The notes below the pieces were generated by a model. It was not told where the DNA came from, made no database searches, and saw nothing but the letters and a program-made list of their open reading frames with translations. Shown one piece after another: positions 43,526 to 50,270 of a stretch of 64,000 nt of DNA. Origin of the DNA: Adlercreutzia shanghongiae. Lineage in GTDB: Bacteria > Actinomycetota > Coriobacteriia > Coriobacteriales > Eggerthellaceae. The translations under genes and the position numbers were made by a program. The stretch spans positions 1-64,000 of the forward strand of contig NZ_JAYMFI010000017.1 in NCBI RefSeq assembly GCF_035830635.1. The letters are read 5' to 3'. Position 1 is the stretch's first letter. Every line of letters begins with the position of its first letter.

Positions 43526-44132
43526 TGAAACTACCCGCCTCTTTGACGTAGCGCTCGATGATGGCGCGGTGCTCACCCTCGGTGAGATCCTCGCCAATCA
43601 GGCGCGCGGCCACATCGACCGAGGTGTCGGCCACGGTGGCCTGCAGCTCAGCGACGGCCTGCTTCTTCTCGGCCTCGATGGCGGCCTTCGCCTTCGCGAT
43701 CATGTCGGCGGCCTCGGACTGGGCCTGGGCCGTGATGTCGGCCTTGACGGCCTCGCCCACCGAGCGGGCGTCGGCGACGATCTGCGCGGACTGGGCCTTG
43801 GCCTCGGCCAGCTGCTTCTGGTACTCGGCAAGCACGCGCTCGCTCTCGATCTGAGCCTCCTCAGACTTCTTCAGGGCCTCGCGGATGGTGTTCTCGCGCT
43901 TCTCGAGCATGCCGGCAAACATGGGCCAGCCGAACTTCGCGAGGATGATCCAGAGGATGATGAAGGCGATGAGCATGGGGATGAACTCCGCCATGTCCGG
44001 GAGAATGGCGGAGATGCCGCCCTCCTCCTCCGCTTCAGCAGCGAACGCGAGCGCCGGGAAAGCAGCGTTGAGTGCCAGGGCGCCGAAGGCGGCCTTTGCA
44101 GCTACTTTGTTCGCTCTTGTCTTCACGTGCAT
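43515..44132 (-). CDS. atpF: ATP synthase b subunit with a signal-peptide-like N-terminus
   Basis: The 205-residue protein has the b-subunit membrane helix (about 48-70; FIPMLIAFIILWIILAKFGW) followed by a long charged coiled coil to residue 195. Before the helix lies an extra hydrophobic stretch, KAAFGALALNAAFPALAFAAEA at about residues 14-35, ending in an AxA signal-peptidase-like site. Ordinary b subunits have no such segment. It suggests Sec-dependent insertion with the N-terminus outside, or an additional membrane anchor. The overall call is firm. Confidence 0.92.
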   Translation of the reverse strand: MHVKTRANKVAAKAAFGALALNAAFPALAFAAEAEEEGGISAILPDMAEFIPMLIAFIILWIILAKFGWPMFAGMLEKRENTIREALKKSEEAQIESERVLAEYQKQLAEAKAQSAQIVADARSVGEAVKADITAQAQSEAADMIAKAKAAIEAEKKQAVAELQATVADTSVDVAARLIGEDLTEGEHRAIIERYVKEAGSFNGN

Positions 44133-44180
44133 TCCTCCTTCCAGCCTTTTGCGGCTATTACAACCGGTTAAAGACTAGAA

Positions 44181-44399
44181 CTAGAGGATGAAGGCGAGAA
44201 CGAAGCCGATGAGGGCCAGGGCCTCGGCCAGAGCGGCACCGATGATGAAGTTCGTGAACAGACGGCCACCCACTTCAGGCTGACGGGCGGTGCCCACGCA
44301 GCAGCCGTAGCAGGCGATGCCGATGCCGAGGCCGGGGCCGATGGTGGCCAGGCCATAGCCGACGAGCTTCAGCGCAGCAATGACGAATACAGTTTCCAC
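44181..44399 (-). CDS. atpE: ATP synthase c subunit
   Basis: The 72-residue protein has two membrane helices joined by the polar loop ARQPEVGG. The ion-binding Glu lies in helix 2 (GAALAEALALIGF). Helix 1 lacks the Gln, and helix 2 the Glu-Ser/Thr pair, used by sodium-type rings, so proton coupling is likely. The start is GTG at 44399, supported by AAAGGAGG; an upstream ATG in frame has no ribosome site. Confidence 0.93.
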   Translation of the reverse strand: METVFVIAALKLVGYGLATIGPGLGIGIACYGCCVGTARQPEVGGRLFTNFIIGAALAEALALIGFVLAFIL

Positions 44400-44500
44400 A
44401 GTTTCCTCCTTTAGGTCGTTTTTGAGCCTGTTTCCCAAAAACACTTACGGATTATGGTTTCCGGCACTTCCTTTTTGCGCCGGCTAAACCCAGATGGGAT

Positions 44501-44537
44501 GGGGCGATGCGCCCCGAACGTGAGCGCCGCGCGGGCG
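44501..44537 (-). other. Two hairpins between atpB and atpE
   Basis: GGGGCG-ATG-CGCCCC (44501-44515) and GCGCC-GCGCG-GGCGC (44523-44537) lie in the 146-base gap between the atpB stop and the atpE ribosome site. Structures here are known to adjust the high c-subunit copy number in other operons; a role here is inference. Confidence 0.5.
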
Positions 44538-44545
44538 CAGCGTTC

Positions 44546-45319
44546 CTAGTGCGCGCTCGTGGCGATCTGGACGTAGACCGCGGAGAGCACCGTAAACACG
44601 TAGGCCTGCAAGAACGCCACCAGCGTCTCCAGGGCGTACATGGCCACGAGCAGCAGGAACCAGGGCAGCGACAGCACGCCGGTCAGCGGGTCGAGGGCCT
44701 GGATGCCGCAGGTGAGGAACACGCTGGACGCCAGGGCGAAGATGCCCAGCACCATGTGGCCGGCGAACATGTTGCCGTAAAGTCGGACGGCAAGCGTCAG
44801 CCAGCGGATGACGGTGGAGATGAGCTCCAAGAACCAGATAATCGGCACCATGGGGGCCGGAAGGCCCGCCGGGGCGAAGGACTTCAGATAGCCCAGGCCG
44901 CCCTTGGCCTTAATGCCCCAGAAGTTGAAGTAGACAAAGGAGATGGTAGCCAGAGCCCAGGTCACCGAGATAGTGCCCGTCGGCGTCTTGCAGCCGGGGA
45001 TAAGACCCACGAAGTTCGAGATGAGAATGAAGAAGAACATCGTGGCCAGAAACGGCACATGCTTCTTGAAGCCGTGGCCGATGATGCCCTCGCCCATGTC
45101 GTTGCGCACGAACTGGTAGCCGTACTCAACGGTGTTGACGAATTTGTTCGTCGGGATGAGCGTGAGCTTGCGGCCCACCACGAGAATCAGCACCAGTGTG
45201 ATGATCCAGCAAATGACCATCCACAAGATGTACTGGGTGACGCCACCGAAAACCACGGTGGGGTCGAAGGAGTGCTGAAGATGAGGCACCTCCGCCGAGA
45301 GAGTTGAAAGAGCGTCCAC
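44546..45319 (-). CDS. atpB: ATP synthase a subunit
   Basis: The 257-residue protein has five or six membrane helices and the essential Arg in LAVRLYGNMFAGH near residues 182-194. It forms the ion half-channels against the c ring. The start is GTG at 45319, eight bases after AAAGG. It is the first structural gene after the small atpI-like gene. Confidence 0.94.
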   Translation of the reverse strand: MDALSTLSAEVPHLQHSFDPTVVFGGVTQYILWMVICWIITLVLILVVGRKLTLIPTNKFVNTVEYGYQFVRNDMGEGIIGHGFKKHVPFLATMFFFILISNFVGLIPGCKTPTGTISVTWALATISFVYFNFWGIKAKGGLGYLKSFAPAGLPAPMVPIIWFLELISTVIRWLTLAVRLYGNMFAGHMVLGIFALASSVFLTCGIQALDPLTGVLSLPWFLLLVAMYALETLVAFLQAYVFTVLSAVYVQIATSAH

Positions 45320-45332
45320 GTATCAACCTTTC

Positions 45333-45617
45333 CTAGCTTTTCCGAGCCAGCCGACTCACGCCGAAAATTATGGCGGTGACGGACAGGGCCCCTGCTTCCG
45401 ACAGGACAAAGGGCAGCGCGGCATCGCGGTTGACGTTTATGCAGATGATTGCGAAGGCGAACATGAGGACGAAAGAGACGATAAGGCAGAGCATGAGCAC
45501 ACCCATGTGTCCCAAATTGCCCGAGTCCGTCATGTGCTTGACCCGGTGCAAACCGAACACAAGCGGAGCGAACCCCGCGATGCCAGCCAGAACACCGAGT
45601 GCGATTGCCAGTGCCAT
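45333..45617 (-). CDS. AtpI-like small membrane protein
   Basis: The 94-residue protein has three or four hydrophobic segments and no strong motif. Its position directly before atpB in an ATP synthase operon, its size and its topology match the AtpI (ATP synthase I) proteins, which help c-ring assembly or ion uptake in some bacteria. Sequence identity to known AtpI is not obvious, so the call rests on context. Confidence 0.6.
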   Translation of the reverse strand: MALAIALGVLAGIAGFAPLVFGLHRVKHMTDSGNLGHMGVLMLCLIVSFVLMFAFAIICINVNRDAALPFVLSEAGALSVTAIIFGVSRLARKS

Positions 45618-45647
45618 AACCTGCTTTCGTCTGAGCGCTTGCGCGCT

Positions 45648-45686
45648 GTTATACCCAATGTAAACCGCTGCCTATGATAGCGGTTT
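45648..45686 (-). promoter_or_regulatory. Candidate promoter and inverted repeat upstream of the ATP synthase operon
   Basis: The minus strand reads TATAAC at 45648-45653, 31 bases before the ATG. Just upstream an 8-base inverted repeat AAACCGCT/AGCGGTTT (45662-45669 with 45679-45686) covers the -35 region and may be a regulator site. The remaining 150 bases up to the deaminase gene show no gene. Confidence 0.4.
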
Positions 45687-45841
45687 GGCTAAAGAAGCTC
45701 GATGATTCAATCGATTTCTGGGTGAGCGGTGAAAAGTTCGCGGCGGCGGCTTGCGCCTCTGAGCAGGGAAAATTTGTGCATGTGCACGAAAATAGGGGGA
45801 GAGCACGGCTGCGCCCTCCCTCGCGGCTGTCCCGCAAGGGG

Positions 45842-46300
45842 CTATTCCCCCACATACTCGCGGACGAGAATCCCGGATTCGGCCAGCAGCTCTTTAGACA
45901 GCTCGTCGGGATACGGGTTCTGGTAGACGATCTCGGTGATGCCAGCGTTGATGAGCATCTTGGCGCACACCACGCAGGGCTGAGTGTTCACGTAAATGGT
46001 GGCGCCGGCAATGTTGATGCCGTAGCGGGCCGCCTGGATGATGGCGTTCTGCTCGGCATGCAGGCCGCGGCAGATCTCATGGCGCTGGCCGCTCGGCACG
46101 CCGAGCTGCTCGCGCAGACATCCCGTCTCGCTGCAGTGCGTAAGGCCGGTGGGCACGCCGTTGTAGCCCGTGGCCAGGATGCGGCGGTCCTTCACGATGA
46201 CGGCGCCGACGCCGCGGCGCAGACACGTCGTACGGGTGGCCACGTCGTTGGCCATCTTCATGAAGTACTCGTCCCAACTAGGACGGTTGTCTTCTGCCAT
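45842..46300 (-). CDS. dCMP deaminase (ComEB-type)
   Basis: The 152-residue protein has the zinc deaminase motif GLHAEQNAI and PCVVCAKML, plus the N-terminal WDEYFMKMANDVATRTTC and TGYNG segments of dCMP deaminases, which turn dCMP into dUMP for dTTP synthesis. ComEB, a competence-locus member, is of the same family. The ATG at 46300 follows GGAGGGAG; an in-frame ATG upstream would read through a palindromic element. It follows upp on the strand, so pyrimidine salvage genes are together. Confidence 0.88.
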   Translation of the reverse strand: MAEDNRPSWDEYFMKMANDVATRTTCLRRGVGAVIVKDRRILATGYNGVPTGLTHCSETGCLREQLGVPSGQRHEICRGLHAEQNAIIQAARYGINIAGATIYVNTQPCVVCAKMLINAGITEIVYQNPYPDELSKELLAESGILVREYVGE

Positions 46301-46314
46301 GATCGCTCCCTCCG

Positions 46315-46468
46315 GGAAGGGGTGCCGGATGCCCTCTGCAGGCACGCCCCGCTCCGCTGTTCGCCTTCGGCTCAGGCGCTTCGCTCTTTCATGCATTCAT
46401 GGGCGACCTTCGGTCGCGCCTAGTTAGTGTTCAGAGGGTGCCAGCAGAGGGCATCCGGCACCCCTTCC
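46315..46468. repeat. Structured palindromic element, family 2, copy E
   Basis: The arms 46315-46339 and 46444-46468 are perfectly complementary over 25 bases (left arm GGAAGGGGTGCCGGATGCCC and on), extended by GGCAC/GTGCC. The interior has the hairpin GCGACC-TTC-GGTCGC (46403-46417) and CATGCATTCAT. It fills the gap between upp (stop 18 bases away) and the dCMP deaminase (ATG 15 bases away). Its interior is homologous to that at 19999-20162. Confidence 0.92.
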
Positions 46469-46485
46469 CTACATAAACAGGATAG

Positions 46486-47127
46486 CTACTCCGTTCCGAA
46501 GATGCGGTCGCCGGCATCTCCCAGACCGGGGACGATGTAGGCGTCCTCGTTCAGGCCGTCGTCGACGGCGCAGGCATAGATGAGCAGGTCGTCATCGGCA
46601 GCCAGAAGGCGCTCGATGCCCTCGGGGGCGGCGACGATGCACAGGAAGCGAATGGTGCCCGTGACGCCGGCGCCGCGCAGGTACTCCACGGCCGCGGCCG
46701 CCGAACCGCCGGTGGCGAGCATGGGGTCGAGCACGTAGACACGACGGCTGGCGATGTCGCGGGGCAGCTTGTCGTAGTAGCTTTCCGGCTGGTGGGTCTC
46801 CTCGTTGCGCTGCATGCCCAGATGTCCCACGCGGGCCGAGGGGACAACCTCGAGCGCTCCGTCCACCATGCCCAAGCCCGCGCGCAGGATGGGCACGAAA
46901 GCCACCTTGCGCCCGGAGATCTGCTTCGCGTCGAAGGGGGCTATAGGCGTGTGGATGAACACGTTGGTCAGCGGCAGGTCGCGGGTGGCCTCGTAGGTCT
47001 CGAACAGCGACAGCTCCCCCACGATCTCGCGAAACTCATTGGAGCAGGTGTGCTTATCGCGCAGGATGGAGAGCTTGTGCTGCACGATGGGGTGGTCGAG
47101 GACGACGACGCGATCGTTTGGTTCCAT
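46486..47127 (-). CDS. upp: Uracil phosphoribosyltransferase
   Basis: The 213-residue protein has the PRPP-binding loop VLDPMLATGGSAAAAV and the uracil-binding end of the UPRT family (DDGLNEDAYIVPGLGDAGDR). It converts uracil and PRPP to UMP. The ATG at 47127 is preceded by AAAGGAA; an in-frame ATG 14 codons earlier lies inside the element upstream. It sits between a family 1 and a family 2 palindromic element. Confidence 0.95.
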   Translation of the reverse strand: MEPNDRVVVLDHPIVQHKLSILRDKHTCSNEFREIVGELSLFETYEATRDLPLTNVFIHTPIAPFDAKQISGRKVAFVPILRAGLGMVDGALEVVPSARVGHLGMQRNEETHQPESYYDKLPRDIASRRVYVLDPMLATGGSAAAAVEYLRGAGVTGTIRFLCIVAAPEGIERLLAADDDLLIYACAVDDGLNEDAYIVPGLGDAGDRIFGTE

Positions 47128-47149
47128 AAGTTCGTTCCTTTCGTCCGGC

Positions 47150-47263
47150 TGCGAGGCGGGCGGGGGCACCCGCGCTCAAGCAATGGCTCGCTCGGCGGAA
47201 CAGCCCACCGGACTGTTCCGTTCGCTGCGCAACCTGCGCGCGGGCGCCCCCGCCCGCCTCGCA
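47150..47263. repeat. Structured palindromic element, family 1, copy D
   Basis: The arms TGCGAGGCGGGCGGGGGC (47150-47167) and GCCCCCGCCCGCCTCGCA (47246-47263) are perfect. The inner stem GGAACAGCCC/GGACTGTTCC (47197-47206 with 47210-47219) has one mismatch and loop ACC. The interior GCTCAAGCAATGGCTCGCTC and GTTCGCTGCGCAACCTGCGC are diverged forms of copies A-C. It lies 20 bases past the glyA stop and 23 before the upp ATG. Confidence 0.88.
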
Positions 47264-47282
47264 ACCTGCGCAAATGGGCAGG

Positions 47283-48539
47283 TTAGTATTCCAACCCCGG
47301 ATAAAGGGGGTGGGCATCCAGCATAGTGTCGACCTTGGCGCGAATGTCGGCGAGCTTCGCCTCGTCGGCGGCGTTGAACACCGCGGCGGCGATGAGCTGG
47401 CCCACCTCGTAGAAGTCCTCGGCCGTAAAGCCGCGGGTGGTGGCGGCGGCCGAGCCCACGCGGATGCCGCTCGTCACGAACGGCGAGCGCTTCTCGTTGG
47501 GGATGGAGTTCTTGTTCACCGTAAGGCCCACAGACTCCAGCAGCTTCTCGGCATCCTTGCCGGTGATATCGGAGGCGGTGAGATCCACCAGGCACAGGTG
47601 GTTGTCCGTGCCGCCGGACACCAGGCGCAGGCCCCCGTCGGTCATGCCCTCGCCCAGGGTGCGGGCGTTTTCCACGACGTTTTCCATATAGGTGCGGAAC
47701 GACGGCGCGAGCGCCTCACCGAAGGCCACGGCCTTGCCGGCGATGACGTGCATGAGCGGACCGCCCTGGGCGCCGGGGAAAATCGCCTTGTTGATCTTCG
47801 CGCCCAGCTCGTCGCTGTTGGTGAGAATGAAGCCGCCGCGCGGGCCGCGCAGGGTCTTGTGGCTCGTGGAGGTGACGATGTCGGCGTGGGGCACCGGGCT
47901 CGGGTGCAGGCCCGCGGCCACAAGGCCGGCGATATGGGCCATGTCCACCATGAGGTAGGCGCCCACCTCATGGGCGATATCGGCCATACGGGCGAAATCG
48001 ATGAAGCGCGGGTAGGCGCTCGCTCCGCCGACGATGACCTTCGGGCGCACCTCCTTGGCGATGCGCTCAAGCTCGTCGTAGTCGATGACCTCGGTTTCCG
48101 GGTTCACGCCATAGGAGACGATGTTGTAAAGCAGACCGGAGAAGTTCACGGGGCTTCCGTGGGTGAGGTGCCCGCCGTGATCGAGGCTCATGCCGAGCAC
48201 CGTGTCGCCGGGCTCGATGATGGAAAGATAGGCGCCGAAGTTCGCGCTCGCGCCGGAGTGGGGCTGCACGTTGGCGTACTTGGCGCCGTACAGCTCGCAG
48301 GCGCGGTCGCGGGCGAGGTCTTCCACCACATCGACCTTCTCGCAGCCGCCGTAGTAGCGCTTGCCGGGATAGCCCTCGGCGTACTTGTTGGTAAGCACGC
48401 TGCCCACGGCCTCCATGACCGCGCGGGAGGTGAAGTTCTCCGAGGCGATGAGCTCCACCGAGCCGCGCTGGCGGGCAAGCTCGGCGCGCAGGCAGTCAGC
48501 CACCTGCGGATCTTCAGCGGCGAGAAATTCCAAAGCCAT
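47283..48539 (-). CDS. glyA: Serine hydroxymethyltransferase
   Basis: The 418-residue protein has the PLP Lys in TSTSHKTLRGPRGG (about residue 228) and the N-terminal ELIASENFTS and YAEGYPGKRYYGG blocks. It interconverts serine and glycine with tetrahydrofolate. It is 15 bases after rpiB on the strand. Confidence 0.97.
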   Translation of the reverse strand: MALEFLAAEDPQVADCLRAELARQRGSVELIASENFTSRAVMEAVGSVLTNKYAEGYPGKRYYGGCEKVDVVEDLARDRACELYGAKYANVQPHSGASANFGAYLSIIEPGDTVLGMSLDHGGHLTHGSPVNFSGLLYNIVSYGVNPETEVIDYDELERIAKEVRPKVIVGGASAYPRFIDFARMADIAHEVGAYLMVDMAHIAGLVAAGLHPSPVPHADIVTSTSHKTLRGPRGGFILTNSDELGAKINKAIFPGAQGGPLMHVIAGKAVAFGEALAPSFRTYMENVVENARTLGEGMTDGGLRLVSGGTDNHLCLVDLTASDITGKDAEKLLESVGLTVNKNSIPNEKRSPFVTSGIRVGSAAATTRGFTAEDFYEVGQLIAAAVFNAADEAKLADIRAKVDTMLDAHPLYPGLEY

Positions 48540-48554
48540 CTATCGTCTCCTTTA

Positions 48555-48989
48555 CTAATCCAACTGCATTATCTTCTGAACACGGCCGGCGTGGCGGCCG
48601 CCGCCGAACTCGGTGGTGAGGAAGGTGTCCAGGATACGTTCGTTGTCCTCAAGCGATACGAAGCGGCCCGAGAGCGTGATGACGTTCGCGTCGTTGTGCT
48701 CGCGGCACAGCTCGGCGAACTCGGGCGTGATGATGTTCGCCGCGCGCACGCCGGGCACCTTGTCGGCGGCCATGGCCATGCCGATGCCGGTGCCGCACAC
48801 GAGCACGCCGCGTTCGGAGGCGCCCTCGGCCACATCGCGGGCCACGGGAACGGCGAAGTCGGGGTAATCGACCCGATCGTCGCTGTCCGGTCCGCGGTCT
48901 ATCACCTCGTAGCCCTTGCCTTCCAAATATGCCGCCAGGGCCTGCTTCTGCTCGAAGCCGGCATGGTCGGCACCAATGCTCACGCGCAT
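48555..48989 (-). CDS. rpiB: Ribose-5-phosphate isomerase B
   Basis: The 144-residue protein has RVSIGADHAGFEQK (residues 2-15), the catalytic Cys in LVCGTGIGMAMAADK and the RHAGRV tail typical of RpiB. It interconverts ribulose 5-phosphate and ribose 5-phosphate. The ATG at 48989 follows AAGGAGC. It heads a transcript with glyA and probably upp. Confidence 0.94.
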   Translation of the reverse strand: MRVSIGADHAGFEQKQALAAYLEGKGYEVIDRGPDSDDRVDYPDFAVPVARDVAEGASERGVLVCGTGIGMAMAADKVPGVRAANIITPEFAELCREHNDANVITLSGRFVSLEDNERILDTFLTTEFGGGRHAGRVQKIMQLD

Positions 48990-49026
48990 GGGGCGCTCCT
49001 TCCCGCTCGAAAGTTGTGCACCTGCC

Positions 49027-49032
49027 ATTGTA
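49027..49032 (-). promoter_or_regulatory. -10 box of the rpiB-glyA transcript
   Basis: The minus strand reads TACAAT 38 bases before the rpiB ATG, with a GGCAGG-containing leader. Confidence 0.5.
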
Positions 49033-49149
49033 GGCGCTCGCGCGCCCCTCCCCCGTCACTTTCCGGCGGGCAGAACTTCTCCATATGCCCAGAGCGCCCG
49101 CGCTCCGAGAGCCGACTAGCTGCGCACGCGGGCGATTCTCGCGAACCGA

Positions 49150-50076
49150 CTATTTGCCGGCGGCGTGGGAGCCAAATCGCTCGACGAGGACGTCGGCGAC
49201 GGTCCGAGCGGCCTCGGTCGCCTCCCTGGGCACGAAAAGAGACACGTCGAGGACCGACCATTCCTCCTGCAGGGGAATGAAGCGAGCGTGGGGGAAGTCG
49301 GCTCGCATAGCCGCCAGTCGGCTCCGCGGAACAGCGGCGCCGTGACCCGGCGCAAGCCGCTCGTGCAGCAACGCGAAGGAATTCTCGTACGGAAGGATTT
49401 CGATGAGCGCCTCGAAGCCCTCCCTGTTGCATATCTCGTGCAGGTGCGCCTCCATGAGCGACTCGTTCTTCGCGTAAGTATGCAGAAAGAAGAATCCTTG
49501 GAGCTGGGAGACGGACACCTCCTCTAGCGATGAGAGAGGGTCTTCCGGATGCACCATGAGGAAAAGCGGGTCGTGGAACAGGGAGCGCACCTCGGTATCG
49601 TGCAGGCCGAACACGCGCGTGGCGTAATTCGAGGCCGGCTCGCAGGCGAGGTCGACGTCTCCCTCCTTCAGCAGCGTCAGGCTCGCATCGCTGTCCAAAT
49701 TGGTGAGGGACACGCGATACTCGGGAAGCGCCCGCTTGGAGTCCTCGAAGACCGGCTGCGCGAGCAAGGTCTTGTCGAGGGATGTGCCAATGCGAACGGC
49801 GAGCGAATCCGGCCCCACATGCGCCAGCTCGTAGGACAGCTGAATCAGCCTCAACTGGATTTCCTGAGCCGCCGTGATGAACACCTCGCCATGGGCGGTG
49901 GGAGTCACCACGGGCGAGCCCTGGGCCCGCACGAACAGCGTGTGGCCGAACTGCTTCTCCAGCTGAGTTATATGACGGCTCAGCACCGACGGGCTGATGT
50001 TGAGGTAGCGGGCCGCCACGCTGATGTTCTCGCACATAGCCAAGGTTGACACTTCATTGAATACGCTGACGTCCAC
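49150..50076 (-). CDS. LysR-family regulator, divergent from the DmsA-like operon
   Basis: The 308-residue protein has the N-terminal winged helix (SVAARYLNISPSVLSRHITQLEKQFG, residues 19-44) and a C-terminal effector domain. The start is GTG at 50076, three bases after an AGGAGGGG ribosome site. It faces away from the molybdopterin oxidoreductase operon with a long inverted repeat between them, so it probably controls that operon. The effector is likely the substrate or its product. Confidence 0.88.
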   Translation of the reverse strand: MDVSVFNEVSTLAMCENISVAARYLNISPSVLSRHITQLEKQFGHTLFVRAQGSPVVTPTAHGEVFITAAQEIQLRLIQLSYELAHVGPDSLAVRIGTSLDKTLLAQPVFEDSKRALPEYRVSLTNLDSDASLTLLKEGDVDLACEPASNYATRVFGLHDTEVRSLFHDPLFLMVHPEDPLSSLEEVSVSQLQGFFFLHTYAKNESLMEAHLHEICNREGFEALIEILPYENSFALLHERLAPGHGAAVPRSRLAAMRADFPHARFIPLQEEWSVLDVSLFVPREATEAARTVADVLVERFGSHAAGK

Positions 50077-50133
50077 GGCCCCTCCTCCGCATGCTGATAG
50101 CCCACGCCTATTCTATCCGCTGCCGCCCTTCTA

Positions 50134-50178
50134 GCTTATTCCCAATCTGAAAAAGCTGTCTGCGAATTGGGCATAAGC
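50134..50178. promoter_or_regulatory. Candidate LysR operator between the divergent genes
   Basis: GCTTATTCCCAAT (50134-50146) and ATTGGGCATAAGC (50166-50178) match at 12 of 13 positions around a 19-base spacer. The dyad lies 58 bases before the LysR GTG and 93 before the oxidoreductase ATG, a usual place for LysR recognition and activation boxes. Confidence 0.6.
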
Positions 50179-50270
50179 GCTCGACCTCCCTTGAACTTCC
50201 CTTAGCAACAAGCGCCTTCGTACACTGGCCCTGCAGTTCGAAGCCAAGAGGCAAACAAGAGGAGGAGAGC

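Noticed and set aside
44181..44399. Sodium-coupled ATP synthase
   Set aside because: The c subunit lacks the Gln and the Glu-Ser/Thr pair that bind sodium in known sodium-type rings.
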